Below, piece by piece: positions 10,019 to 19,449 of a DNA stretch of 64,000 bases; the first letter of the stretch is position 1, and every line of letters begins with the position of its first letter. The DNA lies in contig NZ_LJZS01000014.1 of assembly GCF_001314875.1 (NCBI RefSeq), positions 31,748-95,747 on the forward strand, in the 5' to 3' direction. Under the pieces are notes generated by a model. It saw nothing but the letters and a program-made list of their open reading frames with translations. It had not been told where the DNA came from and made no database searches. This stretch comes from Halomonas sp. HL-48 (GTDB lineage: Bacteria > Pseudomonadota > Gammaproteobacteria > Pseudomonadales > Halomonadaceae). A program made the translations under genes and the position numbers.

Positions 10019-11176
10019 CTAGCGTGGTAGTAATCGACGATGCGCATGTATCGACATGAGAATACCGAAACCCACCATCAAGGTCACGCTCGAGGTCCCC
10101 CCGTAGCTGACCAGCGGCAAGGGTACGCCCACCACGGGCAATATGCCGCTCACCATGCCAACATTGACGAACACATAGATAAAGAACGTCAGGATGATAC
10201 TGCCGGCGACCAGACGGCCGAAGGTGTTCTGCGATTCGCTGGCCAGCCAGAGCCCACGACCGACGATCAACAGATAAAGGAAAATCACCGCGATCATGCC
10301 GATGAGGCCCAGCTCCTCACCCAGCACCGCAACGATAAAATCGGTATGCGGCTCGGGCAAAAATTCCAGTTGCGACTGGGTGCCCTGGAGCCAGCCCTTG
10401 CCGAACACACCGCCGCTGCCAATGGCCGTGGTCGACTGGATGATATTCCAGCCTGAGCCCAGCGGGTCGGTGTCAGGATTGAGAAAGGTCAGCACACGCT
10501 GGCGCTGATAGTTGTGCAGGTTCATCCACAGTAGCGGAAACCCTGCTGCCAATAGTGCACAGACAAGGCCAATCAATCGCCAGGATAAACCGGCCAGCAA
10601 CACGACGATAATCGCTGCACTGGCCACCAATAGCGAGGTTCCCAAATCCGGCTGGGCGGCAATCAACGCCACGGGAAGGCCGATAATCACCGCGCACACC
10701 GCGATGTCCTTTAGTTTGGGCGGCAACTCACAGCGGCACAGATACGCGGCCACCATCATGGGAACCGCAAGTTTCATCATTTCCGATGGCTGAAAGCGTA
10801 TCACCCCAGGGATCACCAGCCAGCGCTGGGCGCCCATGCCGATATCGCCCACCAGCTCCACGGCCACCAGCATCAGCACGCCAATGACGTAAGCCACGGG
10901 CGCCCAACGCAAGAAGAAAATCGGCGAAAGCTGCGCCACGACCAGCATCGCGACCAGGGCAACGGCAAAGCGAATGGCCTGGGCGATGACGACGTTCATG
11001 TTCTGCCCGGAAGCGCTGTAGATGACCAGCAAGCCCCCACCCATCAGCACCAGCAACAAACCGAGCAGCCAGGGGTCCAGGTGAATGCGCTCCCATAGGC
11101 TGCGCCGTTTGGGGATACCGCCACTCGGGCGCACCGGTCGACCGCGTATGGAACGCGTCAAGGCCTGCCATGGCAT
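10019..11176 (-). CDS. rodA: Rod-shape peptidoglycan glycosyltransferase RodA
   Basis: SEDS-family glycosyltransferase that polymerises lipid II for cell elongation with PBP2. It is 385 residues long and has about ten hydrophobic segments. Family landmarks include the N-terminal DPWLLGLLLVLMGGGLLVIYSAS segment, QPDLGTSLLV, and the C-terminal GVPLPLVSYGGTS signature. It begins two bases after the mrdA stop. The charged N-terminal 30 residues (RGRPVRPSGGIPKRRS) precede the first membrane helix. Confidence 0.95.
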   Translation of the reverse strand: MPWQALTRSIRGRPVRPSGGIPKRRSLWERIHLDPWLLGLLLVLMGGGLLVIYSASGQNMNVVIAQAIRFAVALVAMLVVAQLSPIFFLRWAPVAYVIGVLMLVAVELVGDIGMGAQRWLVIPGVIRFQPSEMMKLAVPMMVAAYLCRCELPPKLKDIAVCAVIIGLPVALIAAQPDLGTSLLVASAAIIVVLLAGLSWRLIGLVCALLAAGFPLLWMNLHNYQRQRVLTFLNPDTDPLGSGWNIIQSTTAIGSGGVFGKGWLQGTQSQLEFLPEPHTDFIVAVLGEELGLIGMIAVIFLYLLIVGRGLWLASESQNTFGRLVAGSIILTFFIYVFVNVGMVSGILPVVGVPLPLVSYGGTSSVTLMVGFGILMSIHAHRRLLPR

Positions 11177-11178
11177 GA

Positions 11179-13086
11179 TCAGTTACCCTCCACGTTGCTG
11201 TCATCGGTTTCCAGCGTCTCGCGTACTTCTTCGGCCTCCGGGGCCTCGTCATCGAGCAGCCACTCGTCAGTCATGGCTCTGGCAAGGTGTGCCGCATGGG
11301 TACTGCCACCGCCCGCGTTTTCGACAATCACCGCCACGGCAATCTGCGGGTCTTCGATGGGTGCAAACGCCATGAACAGTGCGTGGTCACGCAGGCGCTC
11401 TTCGAGCTCATCGGCCTCGTAACGCTGGTCCTGGCCGAGCGAGAATACCTGGGCGGTGCCCGACTTGCCGCCCATGCGATATTCGAGCCCCTCGCCTGTC
11501 CGCCGGGCGGTGCCTTCGCTACCGCTGACCACTTTTTCCATACCGCTGAAGATGCTGTCCCACCAGTCATCCTGGGCCAGCACGATGTCCTCGGGCGTAT
11601 CGGGCAGGTCCCTATCAAGCGTCGCATCGCCAATCCGACGGGCCATGCGGGGTTTGACCCACTCCCCACGATTGGCGAGCGTTGCGGTGGCGCTAGCTAA
11701 CTGCAGCGGTGTGATTTGCCAGTAGCCTTGACCAATCCCCGCGGAAAGGGTCTCGCCTGGGTACCAAGACTGGTCAAAGCGTTCGCGTTTCCACTCTCTC
11801 GAGGGCATCAAACCTGGACTTTCGCTTTGCACATCGTGCGCTACACGTCGGCCAAACCCAAAGTTGCTCATTTGTTCATGAAGTTTATCGATGCCTAGCT
11901 CATGGGCCAATGAGTAATAAAAGGTGTTATTGGATACTGCCAACGAACGTTCCAAATCCACCCGTCCATGCCCCCAGCGCAGCCAATTACGGTAACGACG
12001 TGAATCATTGGGCAATTGGTAATAGCCAGGATCGTTGATGGTGGTATCCGGTGTGATAGCGCCTTCAACAAGCCCGCCAAGTGCCAAAAAGGGTTTGATG
12101 GTGGAGCCCGGCGGGTAATGGCCGCGAATCGCCCGGTTGTAAAGCGGCAAATCGAGGTTTTCCTGGAGCGTCTGATAGGAACCTCTGTCGATGCCGGTGA
12201 CAAACCGGTTGCTGTCGAATCCGGGCGTCGACACCATGGCCAATATCTCGCCGCTGCCTGGCTCTATGGCAACAATCGAGCCGCGACGACCGTCCATCAG
12301 CTCGTAGGCCAGCATCTGCAGCGACTTATCCAGCGTCAGTGTCAAATCCTTGCCCGGCACCGGATCGGTACGCTCCAGTTCGCGCAGCACCCGCCCCCGG
12401 GCGTTGGTTTCCACTTTACGCAGGCCCGCCTGGCCATGCAGTTCATCCTCGTAAAACCGCTCGATACCGGTTTTGCCGATAAAGTGCGTACCGGCGTAAC
12501 GGGTGGCATCCAGGTTGGCGACCTCTTCGGCGTTGATGCGCCCGACGAAGCCCAAGGCGTGCGCCATGACCTCGGCATCCGGGTAATAACGCAGCAGTTG
12601 CGCTTCTACCTCGACGCCGGGGAGCTGATGACGGTTGATCGCCACGCGGGCGATCTGTTCCTCGCTGAGATCACTGGTCAAAAGAACTGGCTGAAAGGGG
12701 CGCTGCCACTGTTGAGAGCGCTCATAAAAAGTGCTGGTTTCTTCGTCGTTCAGCTCGAGAAGCTCGACCAGCAGGTCAAGCGTTTCGTCGACGTCCTCGG
12801 CGCGCTCGCGCACCAGCGTCAGGTTATAGGTCGGTCGGTTTTCGGCCAGCAGCACGCCGTTGCGGTCGTATATCAGCCCCCGGTTGGGCGGCAGGGGCTC
12901 GACGCGCACGCGGTTCTTTTCGGAACGCGTACTGTAGACATCGAACTGAACCACCTGCAGATAGCCCAGGCGACCGACCAGCAGGCTCGTCAAAGCCACG
13001 ACGACCACCATGGCCAATAGCGCTCGGGCACGAAAAATCCGCAGTTCTTGCTCGGTGTTCTTAAGCTTGTCGGAGCGCTGTGACAT
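11179..13086 (-). CDS. mrdA: Penicillin-binding protein 2 (elongation transpeptidase)
   Basis: Class B PBP that cross-links peptidoglycan during elongation. There is a single N-terminal membrane helix (about residues 22-46) and a pedestal domain with LPPNRGLIYDRNG. The transpeptidase motifs are STIK at 328-331, SNN at 385-387 and KSG at 541-543. 635 residues is normal; the acidic C-terminal tail of about 25 residues is a minor extension. It forms a unit with rodA, and about 60 bp separate its start from the rlmH stop. Confidence 0.96.
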   Translation of the reverse strand: MSQRSDKLKNTEQELRIFRARALLAMVVVVALTSLLVGRLGYLQVVQFDVYSTRSEKNRVRVEPLPPNRGLIYDRNGVLLAENRPTYNLTLVRERAEDVDETLDLLVELLELNDEETSTFYERSQQWQRPFQPVLLTSDLSEEQIARVAINRHQLPGVEVEAQLLRYYPDAEVMAHALGFVGRINAEEVANLDATRYAGTHFIGKTGIERFYEDELHGQAGLRKVETNARGRVLRELERTDPVPGKDLTLTLDKSLQMLAYELMDGRRGSIVAIEPGSGEILAMVSTPGFDSNRFVTGIDRGSYQTLQENLDLPLYNRAIRGHYPPGSTIKPFLALGGLVEGAITPDTTINDPGYYQLPNDSRRYRNWLRWGHGRVDLERSLAVSNNTFYYSLAHELGIDKLHEQMSNFGFGRRVAHDVQSESPGLMPSREWKRERFDQSWYPGETLSAGIGQGYWQITPLQLASATATLANRGEWVKPRMARRIGDATLDRDLPDTPEDIVLAQDDWWDSIFSGMEKVVSGSEGTARRTGEGLEYRMGGKSGTAQVFSLGQDQRYEADELEERLRDHALFMAFAPIEDPQIAVAVIVENAGGGSTHAAHLARAMTDEWLLDDEAPEAEEVRETLETDDSNVEGN

Positions 13087-13149
13087 AGCGGTGACTAACT
13101 CTCATTCAATCGGTGGCGAGCACCCAGTAGCATCCGGCTGCTTAAACAA

Positions 13150-13617
13150 TTAACGATGGTAGGGATGACCGACCAGCAGCGTCCAGGCACGATACAGCTG
13201 CTCGGCGAGCATGATACGAACCAACGGGTGCGGCAAGGTGAGCGGCGATAACGACCAGCGTTGTTGCGCCATCGCCGACAGGCCGGGCTCGAGTCCGTCG
13301 GGGCCGCCGACCAGCAGGACAACGTCCTGGCCCTGCAGACGCCAGTCATCGGCTTGGCTGGCGAGCTGTTCGGTAGTCCAGGCATGGCCGTTCACTTCCA
13401 GCGCAACCACATGTTCGTTGCCGCGCAGTTTGCTGCGAATGCGCTCTGCTTCCTGCTCTCGCGCCCTGGCAATATCGGCATTCTTGCCCCGTTGACCAAG
13501 CGCTATCTCTTCGATATCCAGGCTAAAGTCCCTGGGCAGACGCTTGCGGTAGGTTTCGACCCCCGCTTCCACCCAGGCAGGCATTTTGCTGCCCACCGCC
13601 AACAGGCGGATTTTCAT
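13150..13617 (-). CDS. rlmH: 23S rRNA pseudouridine-1915 N3-methyltransferase
   Basis: SPOUT-class methyltransferase that methylates pseudouridine 1915 in helix 69 of 23S rRNA. The 155-residue protein has the LLVGGPDGL cofactor loop and the knotted C-terminus HPLVRIMLAEQLYRA ending in HPYHR, both diagnostic. It overlaps the end of rsfS by four bases (ATGA), the usual coupling of these two ribosome-related genes. Confidence 0.96.
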   Translation of the reverse strand: MKIRLLAVGSKMPAWVEAGVETYRKRLPRDFSLDIEEIALGQRGKNADIARAREQEAERIRSKLRGNEHVVALEVNGHAWTTEQLASQADDWRLQGQDVVLLVGGPDGLEPGLSAMAQQRWSLSPLTLPHPLVRIMLAEQLYRAWTLLVGHPYHR

Positions 13618-13994
13618 GACATGCTGGCCTGCTCGTCAGTGATGGAAAGCTCGCGCAGGCTGGTGTCGCTGGGCAGATCAGCCCACAGACGCTCCAGGTC
13701 ATACAGGGCACGGGCTTCAGGCAGCATGACATGGACAATCACGTCGCTCAGGTCAACCAGTACCCAGTCGGCGTTTTCACCGCCTTCGACGCCACGTGGC
13801 GCCAGCCCGGCAGCTTTGGCTTTTTCAACCACGTTCTGGGCCAGGGCCGCCACGTGGCGAGTTGAGGTGCCGCTTGCAATTAACATGATATCGGCAACGT
13901 CGGTCAGTGCGGCGACGTCTAACTGAGCGATATCGCGGGCCTTCAGTTCTTCCAGCGCATCAAGCGCTACGCTCTTTAATGTATCGATGTGCAT
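13614..13994 (-). CDS. rsfS: Ribosomal silencing factor RsfS
   Basis: Binds ribosomal protein uL14 (L14) and blocks subunit joining during starvation. It has the usual single compact domain with LDVAALTDVADIMLIASGTSTRHVAALA and the WVLVDLSDVIVHVMLPEARALYDLERLW segment. At 126 residues the length fits. AGGAGA precedes the ATG. It sits between nadD and rlmH as in most gammaproteobacteria. Confidence 0.95.
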   Translation of the reverse strand: MHIDTLKSVALDALEELKARDIAQLDVAALTDVADIMLIASGTSTRHVAALAQNVVEKAKAAGLAPRGVEGGENADWVLVDLSDVIVHVMLPEARALYDLERLWADLPSDTSLRELSITDEQASMS

Positions 13995-14048
13995 ATCTCC
14001 TAACGAAAACCCCGTGTAATGCGCTTTTGAAGCGGGCCATTGTAACGA

Positions 14049-14714
14049 CTAATAGGCGGACTGCCAGCGCTGATACAGTCCTTCACGTAAAATGGCATTT
14101 TCAACCGCCTCGGGCACCAGATAGCGGATGCTTTTACCTTCGCCAAGCCACTGACGAATATGGGTCGCTGAAATGGCCATCGCCGAAGGTAGTGTTACGT
14201 GCAACAGGCGCCCATGAGGTTCGGCCATTAACCGGGACACGCTATCGACTTCGCGATCGCCCAGCAGTTCCAAAAGTGACGATGAGGGCGCCTCTTCATG
14301 ACCAGGACGGGCAACCACCACCAGGTGGGCAACATCGAACAGCTGCTCGGGCGCACGCCATTGATCCAGCCGCAGGAACGCATCCCAGCCGATCGTCATG
14401 ACCAGCCGCGCCTGCTCGCCGTATTCGTCGCGCAGCGAGCACAGAGTGTCAATGCTGTATGAAGGCCCTTCACGCGCCAGTTCGCGGGCATCGGCCTTGA
14501 GGCCCGGTGTATCAGCAATTGCGGTCTCCAGCAGCGCCAGGCGCTGGTGGGGCGATACCTGAGGCGTGTCACGCAGCGGCGGGTGGGGGGCCGGAATCAT
14601 GTGCACCGTGTCCAGCCCCAGCGCATCGCGAAGCTCCACCGCGCTGCGCAGATGCCCGTTATGGACGGGATCAAAGGTACCGCCGAGCATGGCAATACGA
14701 GTCGGTCGGGTCAT
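14049..14714 (-). CDS. nadD: Nicotinate-nucleotide adenylyltransferase
   Basis: Adenylates nicotinate mononucleotide in NAD synthesis. The nucleotidyltransferase motif [12 protein letters not shown] is near the N-terminus and the [20 protein letters not shown] motif is near the end, as expected for NadD. It is 221 residues long. It overlaps the proA stop by four bases (ATGA). Confidence 0.95.
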   Translation of the reverse strand: MTRPTRIAMLGGTFDPVHNGHLRSAVELRDALGLDTVHMIPAPHPPLRDTPQVSPHQRLALLETAIADTPGLKADARELAREGPSYSIDTLCSLRDEYGEQARLVMTIGWDAFLRLDQWRAPEQLFDVAHLVVVARPGHEEAPSSSLLELLGDREVDSVSRLMAEPHGRLLHVTLPSAMAISATHIRQWLGEGKSIRYLVPEAVENAILREGLYQRWQSAY

Positions 14715-16018
14715 TCACGCACCTGGCCGTCACCCTGGACCACGTATTTCTGTGTGGTCAAGCCTTCAAGCCCCACCGGCCCCCGGGCGTGCAGCTTATC
14801 CGTGGAGATACCGATTTCCGCGCCCAGACCGTACTCAAAGCCATCGGCAAAGCGGGTCGAGGCATTGACGACGACGGAGCTTGAGTCCACCTCAGCCATG
14901 AACCGGCGGGCCAGCGAGTAGTCTTCGGTCACAATTGCATCGGTATGGTGCGAGCCGTAACGCTCGATGTGCGCAATGGCCTCGTCGATATCGTTGACTA
15001 TCTTGATGGCGAGTATCGGCGCGAGGTATTCAGCGCTCCAGTCCTCTTCGCTGGCCGGCAATGCCTGGGGCAGCAGCGCCTGAGTTTGCGCGCAGCCGCG
15101 TAGCTCGACGTCGTGCTCGGCATAACGGCGGGCCAGTTCCGGGAGCAGCAGGTCGGCAATCGCCGCGTCGACCAGCAGCGTTTCCATGGTGTTGCAGGTG
15201 CCGTAACGATGCGTCTTGGCATTGACGGCAATCGCCACCGCTTTGGCGGGGTCCGCCAGACTGTGCACGTAGACGTGACAAACGCCGTCCAGATGCTTGA
15301 TCACCGGCACCTTGGCCTCGCGGGAAATACGCTCGATCAGTGATTTGCCGCCGCGCGGAATAATCACGTCGATGTAATCGGGCATGGTGATCAGCTCACC
15401 GACCGCCGCGCGGTCACTGGTGGCGACCACCTGCACGCTACCCAAGGGCAGGCCTGCATCCACCAGCCCCGCCTGGATGCAGCCGCTGATCGCCGCATTG
15501 GACTCTCGCGCTTCGGAACCGCCCCGCAAGACACACGCATTACCCGCCTTGAGGCACAGACTGGCAGTCTCCATGGTCACGTTGGGGCGCGACTCGTAGA
15601 TAATCCCGATCACCCCCAGCGGAACCCGCATCTTGCCCACTTGAATACCGCTCGGCCGATAGCGCATGTCGTTGATTTCACCCACCGGGTCGGGTAGCGC
15701 CGCGACTTGCTTTAGCCCTTCGATCATGGCGTCGATGCGCCCATCGCTCAAGGCCAGGCGGTCGAGAAGCGCCGCGTCCAGGCCGTTTTCCTGGCCTCTT
15801 GCCAGGTCGCGGGCGTTGGCCGCCAGCAAATCCGCACGCGCGGCGTCCAGGTGTTTCGCCATGGCGATCAGGGCGCGATTTTTCTGGCCGGAATCCGCGC
15901 GACGCAATTGACTCGCCGCCTGGCGGGCGGCTTTACCCAATGCTTGCATGTAGGCCGCGACATCGCCAGCCTGCAGGGACAGCTTGGCATCGTCGTCTAA
16001 CGATGTTGAAACGCTCAT
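14711..16018 (-). CDS. proA: Gamma-glutamyl phosphate reductase
   Basis: NADPH-dependent reduction of gamma-glutamyl phosphate to glutamate semialdehyde in proline synthesis; proline also matters as a compatible solute in halophiles. The catalytic Cys275 lies in [10 protein letters not shown], and [11 protein letters not shown] and [12 protein letters not shown] are family signatures. I chose the ATG at 16018 (MSVSTSLDD), which has GGAG five bases upstream, giving 435 residues. An in-frame ATG at 16066 would add 16 residues that do not look like the family. This is the first gene of the leftward cluster. The 146 bp upstream contain two TATACT boxes (16087, 16108) but no convincing -35 partner. 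Confidence 0.95.
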   Translation of the reverse strand: MSVSTSLDDDAKLSLQAGDVAAYMQALGKAARQAASQLRRADSGQKNRALIAMAKHLDAARADLLAANARDLARGQENGLDAALLDRLALSDGRIDAMIEGLKQVAALPDPVGEINDMRYRPSGIQVGKMRVPLGVIGIIYESRPNVTMETASLCLKAGNACVLRGGSEARESNAAISGCIQAGLVDAGLPLGSVQVVATSDRAAVGELITMPDYIDVIIPRGGKSLIERISREAKVPVIKHLDGVCHVYVHSLADPAKAVAIAVNAKTHRYGTCNTMETLLVDAAIADLLLPELARRYAEHDVELRGCAQTQALLPQALPASEEDWSAEYLAPILAIKIVNDIDEAIAHIERYGSHHTDAIVTEDYSLARRFMAEVDSSSVVVNASTRFADGFEYGLGAEIGISTDKLHARGPVGLEGLTTQKYVVQGDGQVRE

Positions 16019-16212
16019 GCGATCTCCAGGGGTTGTTCGGTGTTGATCCGTCCAGCCGTGTGACAATTGGCTTGCCGGCGGGGCAGTATACTAAGCCATT
16101 TTAGCGCTATACTAGGGGCCTATTTAACACTTCTTGCTACGTAAATGATGATCACTTTACGCCTATTGTGCTCACCATCACGCGTCTCTCATAGGGTTGA
16201 TAGTAAGCCACC

Positions 16213-17067
16213 ATGCAAAATAAATACAAAATACGTCTGCTGAGGGCGAACTTGCTGGCGGCTGCCGTGGCGCTTGCCTTATGGACCCCCGCGGCGCCCC
16301 CGTCAGCGGCGCTGGTGCTATGGCTTTCGGTGGGCTGGCTGTTCATCACTGCCCTGCTGCTCGACTTCAGCCATCGCTATTCACGCGGCCGGCCTTGGCA
16401 GCTGTTGCCAGGCGCGCTGCTGCTGGGGTTGATTGCCGCGGCCCCTGAACGTCATGGCCTGTTGATCTGGGCCTGGGCCGCCCTTTTCATGCTACCGCAA
16501 ATGAGCTGGGTAGCCGCTTTCAACATCAGCGCCGGGCTGCTCAGCGCCGTGCTGATTGCGCCGCAGCTGTCGACGCCTGCCTGGTTACTGATGGTCACTT
16601 CCCTGGCGATTCTGTGCGTGCTGGCACTGGCACGCGCCCAGCAGCTTATCGATATGAACGGTGCCATTCGTCAGCGGCTTCGGCTGATCCCCGGCCTGAA
16701 CCTTTGGGCCGGCGAACAGCTGGTACGCGATATTCAGCGCGAACAGACGCGTTGCGCCCGCGAAGGCATATATGGCGAGCTGTTGGTCCTGCGCGTAAAA
16801 CGTCATCAGCTTTGGCCCACGGCAAAGAAGCTCTGCGAACTGACCCACGACTTCGAGAACGTCTACCGACTCGATGGCACCACCCTGGCTACCTTGATGC
16901 TGTCGCGCTCGGCGCTCGAGGCCCAGGAGCGTTATCGATTAATGATCAATGCCCTGCCCGACAACATCAGCATCGATCCTATCGAACTGATGGACGTGCC
17001 ACCCCATGCCTCGACCCTCGTATCACTCAGCCAGCGACCAGTGAGCGCGCTTCGGGGGCAGCCATGA
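16213..17067 (+). CDS. Membrane protein with degenerate GGDEF-like domain (first of pair)
   Basis: A 284-residue protein not assigned to a named family. The first 150 residues hold about five hydrophobic helices, followed by a soluble C-terminal part. That part follows the GGDEF-domain plan without its catalytic residues. IPGLNLWAGEQLVRDIQREQ stands where DPLTGLxNRR occurs, LLVLRVKRHQL stands where the metal-binding LLLxDID strand occurs, and YRLDGTTLATLML replaces the GGDEF signature. It should therefore not make cyclic di-GMP (inference). It is coupled by ATGA overlap to the next gene, which has the same architecture. It is divergent from proA. Confidence 0.7.
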   Translation: MQNKYKIRLLRANLLAAAVALALWTPAAPPSAALVLWLSVGWLFITALLLDFSHRYSRGRPWQLLPGALLLGLIAAAPERHGLLIWAWAALFMLPQMSWVAAFNISAGLLSAVLIAPQLSTPAWLLMVTSLAILCVLALARAQQLIDMNGAIRQRLRLIPGLNLWAGEQLVRDIQREQTRCAREGIYGELLVLRVKRHQLWPTAKKLCELTHDFENVYRLDGTTLATLMLSRSALEAQERYRLMINALPDNISIDPIELMDVPPHASTLVSLSQRPVSALRGQP

Positions 17068-17996
17068 CACCGCATCACTTCCCAAGGCAACTGATGACGC
17101 TTGCCTACCTGGCAAGCATTGCCTTGATGAGCAGCTACGCCATCTGGCTGTATGCCATGGGCGAGTATCGCGACCTGGTGGTGCCGAGTTTCATGAGTTT
17201 GCTGCTGCTGACGGCATACCTGCTTCACCTGGGTCAGGACATCCGGGCTCACCTGCCGCGGCTGGTGCTGCTGACGTGCACCTATGGCAGCGTGATTGCC
17301 ACCCTCTATTACCAACCCGAGACACCGCTGCTGTGGATAGGCCTGCCGATGACCGCCGCTTTTCTGCTGCTTCCTCTGGCCTCAGCGGTGGTATTGCACC
17401 TTGCACTGATGCCGCTGTGGTGGTTGCTGCCATCCCTTGGCCAAGCGTCGCCGACGATAATAATGGGCTATATCGCCCTGATACTGTTGCTGGCACTTCC
17501 GCGCTGGGAACATGCGCGACGCCGTGCGCTGTTGCGCGCCACCGACCCCAATGACAGCGAGTGCGACGCCTACCATCTCGATACGCTGAAGGATCGCCTG
17601 CACAGTGAACACCAGCGTGCCGATATGCTCAACCAGCGTCTGGCCGTCCTGGTGATTCATTTACCCCAGCGGGACATGGCGGAAGAACAGTTCGGTCCGC
17701 GTGCCGCCCAGGCCCTGCTGCACGCCCTGTGTAGCGAAGTCTACAGCTGCTGCCGCGATCACGACCTGCTGGGACGCGCCGACACCGCAACCTTCTGGCT
17801 GGTACTGCCCGACACCAGTGAAAGCGGCGCATTGCTGGTCCGAGATCGCCTTCAGCGCGCCCTGTCTCGGCGAGTCCTCGTCGAAACCGGGCACGTTGAG
17901 GTGCGTATCGCCGCTTGTCTGCCTTGCCCCAAGGAGAGCTTTGAACACTATCTTCAGCGACTAGAAGCTCGCGGCGCCACCCTTTCTAACGCCTAG
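17064..17996 (+). CDS. Membrane protein with degenerate GGDEF-like domain (second of pair)
   Basis: A 310-residue protein starting at the ATG that overlaps the stop of the previous gene (ATGA). Residues 1-155 contain five or six membrane helices. The rest resembles a GGDEF fold: a coiled segment, LAVLVIHLPQRDM (strand 1), RAAQALLHALCSEVYSCCRDHDLLGRAD (helix and approach to the active loop), then FWLVLPDTSESGALLVRDRLQRAL. The signature hairpin reads LGRADTATFWLVLP, so the GG(D/E)EF residues are gone. Most likely it is a partner or signal-sensing subunit for the first protein. Function unknown. Confidence 0.7.
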   Translation: MTPHHFPRQLMTLAYLASIALMSSYAIWLYAMGEYRDLVVPSFMSLLLLTAYLLHLGQDIRAHLPRLVLLTCTYGSVIATLYYQPETPLLWIGLPMTAAFLLLPLASAVVLHLALMPLWWLLPSLGQASPTIIMGYIALILLLALPRWEHARRRALLRATDPNDSECDAYHLDTLKDRLHSEHQRADMLNQRLAVLVIHLPQRDMAEEQFGPRAAQALLHALCSEVYSCCRDHDLLGRADTATFWLVLPDTSESGALLVRDRLQRALSRRVLVETGHVEVRIAACLPCPKESFEHYLQRLEARGATLSNA

Positions 17997-18037
17997 CTCC
18001 CGCTTCCGATGACACTTACCTGCCGCAGGAGACGTCT

Positions 18038-19435
18038 GTGCCGCTCGTCGATACACTGCACTCATTAATGTTTAACCCTGTTCTGTTAGTTTGCGTCGTG
18101 TTAGCGATTTCATTAGTGGAATCGCTTGCCCTGGTGGGTTTGCTGGTGCCGGGCGTGGTGTTGATCACCAGTGCTGCGTCCCTGGCGGCGCACCAGGATA
18201 TCGCCTTGGCGTGGTTAATCGGCGCTGCCTTTATAGGGGCTGTTTTAGGCGACGGGATCAGTTTTGTGCTGGGCTTTAAATATCGCGAGCAGGTCACACG
18301 GCGCTGGCCATTGTCACAGCATCCCGAATGGCTGGCCCGAGGGGCGTGCTTCTTCAGCCGCTATGGCGTGTGGTCGGTTTTTATTGGCCGCTTCGTCGGC
18401 CCCGTGCGGCCGATTATTCCATTGGTAGCCGGTATAATGCGGATGCCACCGCGCACGTTCATCTGGGCCAACCTCGCCTCGGCGGTTTTATGGGCGCCCG
18501 CTTATGTCCTCCCCGGTTATTTACTGGGTCGCACCTGGCAGCGCCACTTCAACCTTCCCTCGGGTCTAGAGACCGCACTGCTCATACTCGGCGCGATTAT
18601 CGTCGTGCTCGCCGTGATTTTTTCCTGGGGACGGCATCAAGCCTCTCGGCATGGCAGGCTTTATCGGGCCATTGTCGCTGGCATTCGTCGTTTGCCCCTG
18701 CTGCGCCGACCTTGGCTCGCCTTGAGCCAATCCGGCGATGTGCCGCTGGCCTCGCTCCTGCTGCTGGTCATCTCTGTGGGCGGCCTGTCTGGCTGGACAT
18801 TGCTGGTGATAGGCCACGATGGTCCACTGAACATGGATCTATTTGTTCAGCAGCTGCTTACCCGGCTGCAAAACGACGCCGCCTACACCGTAGGGAACAT
18901 GTTTGCGCGTACTGGCGATACCCTGGGCATCGTGGCCGTAACCCTGCCATGGGCGGCGTGGATGCTGATGGGCAAGAGATGGGACGCCATATCACACTGG
19001 TGCGGTGCTTTGGCTGGCATCGCCCTGCTCAACATGGTGGGCAAAGGATTGTTTGAGCGCGCACGCCCAGACACGCCGGACTATCTGATGGGCTCGAACT
19101 CTTACCCCAGTGCCCACACGTCGACCGCCGTGGTGCTGTGTGGTCTTGCGGCGGCTTTCGTTGCGGCCGAAATGCCTCGCCAGCAGCGATTCTGGGCTTA
19201 CTGGGTAGCATTGGCGCTTGCACTTCCCATGGCGTTATCGCGGCTGGTGGTGGGCGTACACTGGTTTAGTGACTTGGTGGGAGGCGCGCTACTGGGGTTG
19301 GTCGTCTGCGCACTCACACTGCTGTACTGGCAGCAGCGGCCTCGCGCCCCGCTAAGCCCCTGCCCTTGGCGGCTGTTGAGCGTGGCGTCACTGGTACTGA
19401 TAAGCGCACGCGTCAGCCTGCTACCGCCGGTTTAG
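18038..19435 (+). CDS. DedA-family / PAP2 phosphatase fusion membrane protein
   Basis: A 465-residue protein with two membrane modules. Residues 1-200 are a DedA/VTT-type domain (ESLALVGLLVPGVVLI, then FFSRYGVWSVFIGRFVGPVRPIIPLVAG), a family linked to undecaprenyl-phosphate and phospholipid translocation. Residues 235-445 are a type 2 phosphatidic acid phosphatase with all three motifs: KGLFERARP (336-344), YPSAHT (356-361) and SRLVVGVHWFSD (401-412). The likely job is dephosphorylation of a lipid pyrophosphate, such as undecaprenyl pyrophosphate, coupled to flipping (inference). The start is GTG at 18038, with AGGAGA seven bases upstream. Confidence 0.88.
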   Translation: MPLVDTLHSLMFNPVLLVCVVLAISLVESLALVGLLVPGVVLITSAASLAAHQDIALAWLIGAAFIGAVLGDGISFVLGFKYREQVTRRWPLSQHPEWLARGACFFSRYGVWSVFIGRFVGPVRPIIPLVAGIMRMPPRTFIWANLASAVLWAPAYVLPGYLLGRTWQRHFNLPSGLETALLILGAIIVVLAVIFSWGRHQASRHGRLYRAIVAGIRRLPLLRRPWLALSQSGDVPLASLLLLVISVGGLSGWTLLVIGHDGPLNMDLFVQQLLTRLQNDAAYTVGNMFARTGDTLGIVAVTLPWAAWMLMGKRWDAISHWCGALAGIALLNMVGKGLFERARPDTPDYLMGSNSYPSAHTSTAVVLCGLAAAFVAAEMPRQQRFWAYWVALALALPMALSRLVVGVHWFSDLVGGALLGLVVCALTLLYWQQRPRAPLSPCPWRLLSVASLVLISARVSLLPPV

Positions 19436-19449
19436 GCTGGCAACAGGCC

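Noticed and set aside
12016..13020. Long plus-strand open frame inside mrdA
   Set aside because: It is antisense to PBP2 motifs, with no ribosome site or family match.
16081..16113. TATACT boxes as a defined divergent promoter for proA and the GGDEF-like pair
   Set aside because: No -35 element at suitable spacing was found for either box, so it is mentioned only in the proA entry.
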